This document shows positions 35,590-41,412 of a stretch of 64,000 nucleotides of DNA, one piece after another. The position numbers and the translations under genes were made by a program. Within the stretch, counting starts at the first letter, position 1; every line of letters starts with the position of its first letter. The notes below the pieces were generated by a model. The model did not search any database, was not told the DNA's origin, and saw only the letters and a program-made list of their open reading frames with translations. Source of the DNA: Prolixibacteraceae bacterium (GTDB taxonomy: Bacteria; Bacteroidota; Bacteroidia; Bacteroidales; Prolixibacteraceae); contig DOAQ01000049.1 of assembly GCA_003506435.1 (NCBI GenBank), forward strand, positions 62,001-126,000, given 5' to 3'.

Positions 35590-36260
35590 AATATAAAGGT
35601 TCACCGCAGTACTCACTGCGTTCGCTTACCCGGCTGTTCATTTCGATGTTTCTTATTTTTGATTCGATATTGGAAATTCATTATTGGTTATTTTACAATT
35701 GAACAACGTTGTCCTATTGCAGCGCAAAGCAGGACATCATTTCAATAAACCAATTGGTTGCGCCGCTGTACTCACTGCGTTCGTTTACCCGGGGATTTTG
35801 TTACACTTCATCCCCGGCTATTAATATCATACCCCTCCGGGGTAAAACAGTCATGCGGTTACCCCATTTCATTGTTCTCCAAACAATTACTAACCGGCTG
35901 TTCATTTCGATATTTGTTATTTTTGATTCGTTATTGAATATTGGAAATTCATCATTGGTTATTTTGTAATTTTTAACAAGGATGCCATATTGCGGCGCAA
36001 AGCAGGATGTCATTTCAATTTTAACACAACAAATCAAAAGAAAGACAAACCCTCGCAACCTGGTACTTCCCCCAACTGGGGGAATAAGAAGGGGGCTAAC
36101 CGTTTTGGAAAATAAGAAAGGGGCTCTGATTCGTTATTCAATATTGGACATACATTATTGGTTATTTTACAATTTTGAACAACGATACCATATTGCGGCG
36201 CAAAGCAGGACATCATTTCAATTTTAACACATCAATCCAAAAGAAAGACAAACCACTAAA
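35590..36260 (+). repeat. island repeat copy 5 (no M1 block)
   Basis: Starts with the M2 end TACTCACTGCGTTCGC, then M3, a full M2 (35700-35850) with GCAGCGCAAAG..TTGCGCCGC and TACCCCTCCGGGGTA (the loop differs while the stem is kept). M3 and two M4 units follow to 36255 with TTCCCCCAACTGGGGGAA. This is the only well-preserved copy in which the gene-proximal M1 block is missing. Confidence 0.85.
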
Positions 36261-36319
36261 CTTTCACTCATTATCTGTTGGAATAAGGGTTTTCTATATC
36301 AGTTATAATATAAAATCGA

Positions 36320-36327
36320 TAAATTTG
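36320..36327 (+). promoter_or_regulatory. -7 box TAAATTTG of the vapBC operon
   Basis: Exact TAnnTTTG match, 13 bases before the antitoxin ATG at 36341. Confidence 0.65.
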
Positions 36328-36340
36328 TAAAAAGAAAAAT

Positions 36341-36550
36341 ATGGAAACATTAAAAATTAATGTCATTAATCAGGATGCTTTGGCAATTTTAAGGGCAATG
36401 GAGCAGGCTGGCTTAATTGTTTTTCCTGAGAAAGATACTGAGAATAAAAATCTGTCAAAACAATTGAGAGGAACCATCTCAAGTTCGCGTGCTAAAAAAA
36501 TGATTGAGATCATAGAAAAAGAAAGGTCAGAATGGGATCAAAGATATTAA
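36341..36550 (+). CDS. VapB-type antitoxin
   Basis: 69 aa. N-terminal strand METLKINVINQDALAILRAM followed by an acidic/polar region and a C-terminal helix (SSRAKKMIEIIEKERSEWDQ) of the kind that covers a PIN toxin. No clear AbrB or RHH motif by eye. The 19-base overlap with the PIN gene and the dedicated promoter make the antitoxin role likely. Confidence 0.78.
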   Translation: METLKINVINQDALAILRAMEQAGLIVFPEKDTENKNLSKQLRGTISSSRAKKMIEIIEKERSEWDQRY

Positions 36551-36921
36551 TTGATACCAATGTTGCCATTGGTTATATTGGTAACTGTTTAAGTATTCAA
36601 AGTATGTCAAAAATGGACAACCTTTTAGATGCTCAATATCACCTGTCTGTTATCAATAAAATAGAATTGTTGGGTTACCCCAACTTGGAAAAAGTTGAAG
36701 AAATAAAATTCAACCTATTTGTCAATCATTCGATCATGCACCAAATTGACAATAAAACGATCGAGAAAACAATAGATATAAGAAAAAAACACAGGATAAA
36801 ACTTCCCGATGCCATTCTTGCTGCAACCTGTTTGGTTAATGGGCTAGATATACTAACCCTTAACACAAAAGACTTTAAAAATATTAAGGGTTTAAAGGTA
36901 ATACAACCCGATTCAATTTGA
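36532..36921 (+). CDS. vapC: VapC-type PIN-domain ribonuclease toxin
   Basis: 129 aa. The PIN acidic residues are present in order: ILIDTNVAIGYI (Asp), SVINKIELLG (Glu), KLPDAILAATCLV (Asp) and LTLNTKDFKNI (Asp). VapC toxins cleave tRNA or rRNA; target not predictable here. Translation is probably coupled to the antitoxin. Repeat copy 6 begins 40 bases after the stop. Confidence 0.93.
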   Translation: MGSKILIDTNVAIGYIGNCLSIQSMSKMDNLLDAQYHLSVINKIELLGYPNLEKVEEIKFNLFVNHSIMHQIDNKTIEKTIDIRKKHRIKLPDAILAATCLVNGLDILTLNTKDFKNIKGLKVIQPDSI

Positions 36922-36960
36922 TCTAAACTTATATAGCGCTATTCCCAAAGTACATATCTC

Positions 36961-37125
36961 CAGCTACCTCTCGTTTTAGCGGTAGCAAGGGGTAAACTAC
37001 TTGTCGTTTGTAACGACACATTTAAAACGCTGTCATATTGCGGCGCAAAGCAGGACATCATTTCAATTTACGGGTTGGTTGCGCCGCTGTACTCACTGTG
37101 TTCGTTTCCCCGGGGATTCAGTTAC
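36961..37125 (+). repeat. island repeat copy 6 (short)
   Basis: M1 with a deletion that removes the TCCCGAT hairpin (36961-37022, GTCGTTTGTAACGAC kept) and the first half of M2 (37023-37120, stem TGCGGCGCAA/TTGCGCCGC kept), ending in CCCCGGGGATTC. M3 and M4 are absent. Confidence 0.85.
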
Positions 37126-37197
37126 ACTCAACAATCGTTTGCAGCAAATGGTAGCTTCCGGGAAAAATTGAGACTGAATTATTTTGACAGAAAAGTA

Positions 37198-37205
37198 TAA
37201 CTTTG
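37198..37205 (+). promoter_or_regulatory. -7 box TAACTTTG of the third MNT/HEPN operon
   Basis: Exact TAnnTTTG match, 17 bases before ATG 37223. It lies downstream of the alternative TTG start at 37184, so the ATG is preferred. Confidence 0.65.
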
Positions 37206-37222
37206 CAAAAAACATTTGGCTT

Positions 37223-37537
37223 ATGCGGCGGGATAATAATATACTGAATCAAATAAGGAAAAGACTTCATGAACTTGCACCCAATGCGAGGGCTGTTTTA
37301 TTTGGCTCAAGAGCCAGAGGTGACGCAAAGCCAACATCCGATTGGGATATTCTTGTTCTCCTCGATAAAGAAAAGATCGAATTATCTGATCACAATACAA
37401 TTGCTTACCCGTTGTTCGAGTTAGGGTGGAACCTGGACCTGAATTTTTCGGTAAAACTTTATACAAAAAAAGAGTGGGCAAGTCGGCACTTTACGCTGTT
37501 TTATAAAAATGTTGAAAAGGAAGGAATAGCCTTATGA
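37223..37537 (+). CDS. mntA: MNT-type nucleotidyltransferase antitoxin
   Basis: 104 aa from the ATG at 37223 (an upstream TTG at 37184 would precede the promoter box). Motif LFGSRARGDAKPTSDWDILV is complete with GSxxxG and SDxD. It differs from the MNTs at 34824 and 38526 in length and tail. The stop overlaps the HEPN start (ATGA). Confidence 0.88.
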   Translation: MRRDNNILNQIRKRLHELAPNARAVLFGSRARGDAKPTSDWDILVLLDKEKIELSDHNTIAYPLFELGWNLDLNFSVKLYTKKEWASRHFTLFYKNVEKEGIAL

Positions 37538-37929
37538 GCCTTTCAGTGGAAGAAAGAAACGCCATTGTTTCCTATCGGGTGGAAAAAGCAATGCAAACAT
37601 TGAACGAAGCCCATGGGATTTCTTCGCTGGGATACTGGAATGCAGTTGCCAATCGACTCTATTATTCATGTTATTACATGACTGGGGCATTGCTTATCGC
37701 AAACAATCATACAGCGCAAACACATAGTGGTGTTATTCATCTGCTTGGATTGTATTTCATTAAAACCGGAAAAGTGTCGAAAGAGGCAGGCAAACTCTAT
37801 TCAAGATTGTATGAATTAAGGCAGTCGGGAGATTACGATGACCTTTTTCATCTGGAAAAAGAAGATGTACTTCCGCTGATACAACCTGTCGAAAAATATA
37901 TTGCTGAATTAAAGGCACTCCTGAAATAA
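37534..37929 (+). CDS. hepT: HEPN-domain toxin
   Basis: 131 aa helical HEPN protein: YRVEKAMQTLNEAHGISS, NAVANRLYYSCYYMTGALL, VIHLLGLYFIKTGKVSKEAG, LYELRQSGDYDDLF. The R-x2-GDY element is the expected active/AMPylated site. Same subfamily as the HEPN at 31626 (FIKTGxxxxxxG and R..GDY shared). Repeat copy 7 follows only 9 bases after the stop. Confidence 0.87.
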   Translation: MSLSVEERNAIVSYRVEKAMQTLNEAHGISSLGYWNAVANRLYYSCYYMTGALLIANNHTAQTHSGVIHLLGLYFIKTGKVSKEAGKLYSRLYELRQSGDYDDLFHLEKEDVLPLIQPVEKYIAELKALLK

Positions 37930-37937
37930 TATATACC

Positions 37938-38400
37938 AACTACGCCTTGTTTGAGTATTAGCGGTAACTACTTGTCCCGATTTTTACCGGGAAGGGGTAA
38001 GCAGCCTATCGTTTGTAACGACACGTTGAACAACGTTGTCATATTGCGGTGCAAAGCAGGATGTCATTTCAATTTATGAATCGGTTGCGCCGCTGTACTC
38101 ACTGCGTTCGTTTACCCGGGGATTTTGTTACACTTCATCCCCGGCTATTAATATCATACCCCGATGGGGTAAAAAACAAACCTATGGGAAGAGGAGAATA
38201 TCTGGATTAACAGATCATCAGATTCCCGGACAAACAGCAGTTGCCAGTCGCAGCAAGCAGGGCTCCGTTTTCAATAAACCAATCCAAGTCGTGAGTAGTA
38301 AGTAAAAAGTCGCAAGAAAAACCAAAAAGAAAGACAAACCCTCGCAACCGGAACTTTCCCCCAACTGGGGGAATTAGAAGGGGGCCAAAAACAAACCTGC
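37938..38400 (+). repeat. island repeat copy 7
   Basis: M1 (37938-38025) with CCCGATTTTTACCGGG and ATCGTTTGTAACGAC. M2 (38036-38180) has TTGCGGTGCAA opposite TTGCGCCGC; the G-to-T change keeps an RNA G-U pair. TACCCCGATGGGGTA is also present. After a unique stretch (38185-38280) come a GTAGTAAGTAAAAAGTC simple tract and an M4 (38335-38390) with TTCCCCCAACTGGGGGAA. 38400-38478 has no gene. Confidence 0.87.
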
Positions 38401-38478
38401 GGTTACCCCCGAAGTAATCGGGGCAAACACCCAACACCTTACCCGGATTATCCAGGAAGTTCAGCCCAACGAAATTAC

Positions 38479-38517
38479 CATGTAAATAAAAACTTCTGTA
38501 TATTTGACATGTAAATA
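38479..38517 (+). promoter_or_regulatory. promoter with flanking direct repeats, fourth MNT/HEPN operon
   Basis: Two identical CATGTAAATA boxes (38479-38488 and 38508-38517) lie on either side of a consensus -7 box TATATTTG (38499-38506). The ATG follows at 38526. The direct repeats, 29 bp apart, could be binding sites for autoregulation. Confidence 0.55.
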
Positions 38518-38525
38518 TCTCATAT

Positions 38526-38882
38526 ATGTCTGGACTGGATTACATACCATTGCTTGTTGAAAGTCTAAAATCTACACAACCTGAAAAGATCATCCTTTTT
38601 GGTTCGTATGCCTACGGGAATCCGAATGAAGATAGTGATTTGGATATTTTAGTTGTTACAGGAGATAATTACATACCTGCCAGTTTTTCAGAAAAAAGTA
38701 AAATTTATCTCCGTATAGCATGCGCAGTTTCTGATATTAAAAAGAAATTTCCCATTGATCTGATCGTACACACCAAGGAAATGCACAAAAAGTTTATTGA
38801 AATAAACAGTCTGTTTGCCAGAGAACTTTTAACAAAAGGGAAAGTACTTTATGAAAAAAATAACGAAAGACTGGATACATAG
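38526..38882 (+). CDS. mntA: MNT-type nucleotidyltransferase antitoxin (partner toxin broken)
   Basis: 118 aa, intact. ILFGSYAYGNPNEDSDLDIL has the full GSxxxG..SDxD motif, and the rest parallels the MNT at 34824 (KKxxxDxIVHT...HKxFIE...ELLTKGKVL). The HEPN frame starts inside its end (38851) with a 32-base overlap, larger than in the other modules. Since the HEPN gene is interrupted, this antitoxin may have no active partner of its own and could serve the related module at 34824. Confidence 0.88.
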   Translation: MSGLDYIPLLVESLKSTQPEKIILFGSYAYGNPNEDSDLDILVVTGDNYIPASFSEKSKIYLRIACAVSDIKKKFPIDLIVHTKEMHKKFIEINSLFARELLTKGKVLYEKNNERLDT

Positions 38883-39228
38883 TGCCGAAAGTGACCTTCT
38901 ACTCATTCAGGAAATCATCTCCAATCAAATTCTTACTCATTTAGCTGCATTCCATGCCCAACAGGCAATTGAGAAAGTAATTGAATAATTTGAGCTGGGG
39001 TTCATAAAATCACATTCACTGGAAACACTTTATGACAAGGTAAAAGAAAAAACAGGTGCAGATGTAAATATTCAGCAACTTATTCTTCTTGACCAGTTAT
39101 ATATAGAAGCCAGATATCCGGGAGAAATGGGTTTATTACCCGATGGAAAACCAACCATGCAAGAAGTCGCGGCATTTTACGAATTGGCAAATCAAATATT
39201 TGAAACAGCAAAAGTTGTTTGTGTATAA
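38851..39228 (+). pseudogene. hepT: HEPN-domain toxin interrupted by a nonsense codon
   Basis: Starts MKKITKDWIHSAESDLLLIQ and continues to FHAQQAIEKVIE, then TAA at 38986-38988 (codon 46). The same frame resumes FELGFIKSHSLETLYDKVKE, LLDQLYIEARYPGEMGLLPD and GKPTMQEVAAFY to the stop at 39226-39228. Compared with the intact paralogue at 35161 it also lacks about four codons next to the stop. The HEPN helices and IEARYPGE motif are otherwise preserved, so the loss of function looks recent. Confidence 0.88.
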
Positions 39229-39353
39229 AATCAGAAAAAATCTTTAAAAACCGAAAAATCCGGTAGGGATTTGATTATAAGTAACAACGATAGATTAGAG
39301 AAAAAAGAAACTCGATATGGGTTCGATCCCTTACGATAATTTGAAGCGTTATC

Positions 39354-39445
39354 CAACTCTCCCTTGTTTTAGCTTTAGCGGTAACTACTTGTCCCGATTT
39401 TTATCGGGAATAGGTAAGCAGCCTGTTGTTTGTAACGACACTTCC
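39354..39445 (+). repeat. island repeat copy 8 (M1 only)
   Basis: A single M1 block: CAACTCTCCCTTGTTTTAGC, TCCCGAT-TTTT-ATCGGGA and GTTTGTAACGAC. No M2-M4. It begins 126 bases after the broken HEPN gene. Confidence 0.83.
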
Positions 39446-39484
39446 ACAATATTGATTTAAAAGCGATTTTTTCAAATCAATTCA

Positions 39485-39517
39485 TTACAATTTTGGAATC
39501 AATTTCCAAAATTGTAA
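39485..39517. promoter_or_regulatory. 14-bp perfect inverted repeat overlapping a -7 box
   Basis: TTACAATTTTGGAA, spacer TCAAT, TTCCAAAATTGTAA: a perfect 14-bp-arm dyad. Its right arm runs into the -7 box TAAATTTG (39515-39522), which ends only 4 bases before the ATG at 39527. The layout suggests an operator, and a leaderless or nearly leaderless message. Confidence 0.7.
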
Positions 39518-39526
39518 ATTTGTTTT

Positions 39527-40687
39527 ATGATACTTCGAAAAGCAGAAAATGAAATCAGGGTTTTGGCCACCCAATTTAAAGCGGTAGCTGTTGTTGGGCC
39601 ACGACAATCGGGTAAAACAACCTTGGTCAGGTCGGTATTCAGCCAAAAACCGTATGTGAATTTAGAGAATCCCGATATCAGGAGGTATGCATTGGAAGAC
39701 CCCCGGGGATTTTTGTCAAATTATCCGTTCGGAGCTATACTCGACGAAGTCCAACGTGTGCCCGAACTATTTTCATATTTACAGCAGATTCTTGACGAAT
39801 CGGTGTCAAATGGTTTATTCATTATTACAGGTTCCAATAATTTTCTTTTACAGGAAAGTATCTCCCAAAGCCTTGCCGGCAGGGTCGGATATTTGTATTT
39901 ACTGCCCTTGTCGTTGGGGGAGATTGGTGATAAAGAAAGCAATAGTAATATGCTATTATTTAAAGGTGGTTACCCGGCCCTTTATAACGAAGTAACAGAC
40001 CCCACAAAATGGTATGCCAACTACATTCTCACTTATGTAGAACGAGATGTACGCCTGTTAAAAAACATAACCGATTTAGTAACTTTTGAACGATTCCTGC
40101 GGCTATGTGCCGGGAGAATAGGACAATTGCTGAATATGAGCAGCCTGGCGGTTGAAGTCGGTATTGATGTAAAAACCGTTGGCTCATGGATTAGTGTGCT
40201 GGAAACGAGTTTTATTTTATTCAGATTACAGCCTTATTTCGAAAACTACAACAAGCGCGTTGTAAAAATGCCAAAATTATACTTTTATGACACAGGTTTA
40301 GCTGTTGCCCTGCTTGGTGTTGAAAATGCCCAACAGTTGGCGTTACACCCGTTTAGGGGAAGCCTGTTTGAAAATATGATTATTACCGATTTTTTAAAAA
40401 GAAGATACAATTCAGGTAAATCAAATAATTTATTTTTTTGGCGCGATAATGTGGGCAATGAAATTGATTTGCTCCTGGCAAAAGGAAACACCAGGATGCC
40501 TGTAGAAATCAAATCGGGGCAAACTGTAACAAGTGAATATTTGAAAGGGATTCAATTCTGGAATAAAATGACACAAACCGAAGGGGGCTTTGTGGTTTAT
40601 GGAGGTGATATGATACAAAAAAGAGGCAATGGAATCACCGTAGTGCCTTTCAACGAAATGGATACAATTAGTGCAGATGGAGCCTAA
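39527..40687 (+). CDS. AAA ATPase with DUF4143 domain
   Basis: 386 aa. AAA_14 part: VVGPRQSGKTTLVRSVF (Walker A), then GAILDEVQRVPELFSYLQQI (Walker B with the DEVQ signature) and FIITGSNNF (sensor). The C-terminal DUF4143 part shows YILTYVERDVRLLKNITDL, FERFLRLCAGRIGQLLN, LYFYDTGLAVALLG and a nuclease-like FFWRDNVGNEIDLLLAKG..VEIKSGQT (PD-(D/E)xK-like E..D..ExK pattern). Widespread in bacteria and archaea with unknown role, often in accessory regions. It is the only large gene of the island. Repeat copy 9 follows after 26 bases. Confidence 0.92.
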   Translation: MILRKAENEIRVLATQFKAVAVVGPRQSGKTTLVRSVFSQKPYVNLENPDIRRYALEDPRGFLSNYPFGAILDEVQRVPELFSYLQQILDESVSNGLFIITGSNNFLLQESISQSLAGRVGYLYLLPLSLGEIGDKESNSNMLLFKGGYPALYNEVTDPTKWYANYILTYVERDVRLLKNITDLVTFERFLRLCAGRIGQLLNMSSLAVEVGIDVKTVGSWISVLETSFILFRLQPYFENYNKRVVKMPKLYFYDTGLAVALLGVENAQQLALHPFRGSLFENMIITDFLKRRYNSGKSNNLFFWRDNVGNEIDLLLAKGNTRMPVEIKSGQTVTSEYLKGIQFWNKMTQTEGGFVVYGGDMIQKRGNGITVVPFNEMDTISADGA

Positions 40688-40712
40688 CAGAATTCCTTAT
40701 CACTAAAATTAC

Positions 40713-41255
40713 ACAACTACCTCTTGTTTGAGCTATAGAGTTATCTACTTGTCCCGATTTTTACCGGGAAGGGGTAAGCAGCCTGTCGTTTGTAACGACA
40801 CATTGAACAAAGATGCCGTATTGCGGCGCAAAGCAGGACATCATTTCAATTTGCGGGTTGGTTGCGCCGCTGTACTCACTGCGTTCGTTTACCCGGGGAT
40901 TCCGTTACACTTCATCCCCGGCTATTAATATCATACCCCTCCGGGGTAAAAAACAGCCATGCGGTTACCTCATTTTATTGTTCTCCGGATAATCACTACC
41001 CGGCTGTTCATTTCGATGTTTCTTATTTCTGATTCGTTATCGAATATTGGAAATTCATTATTGGTTATTTTACAATTGAACAACACTGTCATATTGCGGT
41101 GCAAATCATGATATCACTTCAATTTTTACACAACAAACCAAAAGAAAGGCAAACCCTCGCAACCGTCCCGAGAATTCGGGATTCCCCCAACCGGGGGAAT
41201 TAGAAGGGGGCTAACCGCCTGGGGGAATAAGAAGGGGGTTCCCATTTGTTATTCA
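40713..41255 (+). repeat. island repeat copy 9 (complete)
   Basis: The clearest full M1-M2-M3-M4 series. M1 40713-40800; M2 40811-40950 with TGCGGCGCAA/TTGCGCCGC, CCCGGGG..CCCCGG and TACCCCTCCGGGGTA; M3 40990-41080; M4 41090-41250 with CAACCGTCCCGAGAATTCGG and TTCCCCCAACCGGGGGAA. It is the last copy and ends the island. From 41255 to 41412 is AT-rich leader of the next gene. Confidence 0.88.
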
Positions 41256-41376
41256 TTATTCATTATTATTTGTCCTTTGTCTATTTTATTTTTTTTCTAT
41301 GATATTGATTTTTAATCCTGTTGTGTGTAACCATATTGGACTGCGATACAACACATCAACCAAATACAGATAAATA

Positions 41377-41384
41377 TAATTTTG
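41377..41384 (+). promoter_or_regulatory. -7 box TAATTTTG of the wzi-like gene
   Basis: Exact TAnnTTTG match 28 bases before the ATG at 41413, supporting that start in spite of the long leader peptide. Confidence 0.6.
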
Positions 41385-41412
41385 AACTTAGCCACCTGAA
41401 AATAAAACAACA

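Noticed and set aside
37184..37222. TTG start for the MNT gene
   Set aside because: It would lie upstream of the -7 box TAACTTTG at 37198-37205; the ATG at 37223 fits the promoter and the family length.
29047..41000. Recurrent short frames inside the island repeats (e.g. 29047-29310, 30485-30721, 35709-35969, 40728-40928)
   Set aside because: They reappear because the DNA repeat recurs; different copies use different starts and frames, contain stops, and follow hairpins rather than codon-conserved positions.
28483..41255. Integron cassette array
   Set aside because: No IntI in the window, repeats are much longer and more mosaic than attC sites, and no convincing paired RYYYAAC/GTTRRRY cores were found. 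Kept only as an analogy to test.
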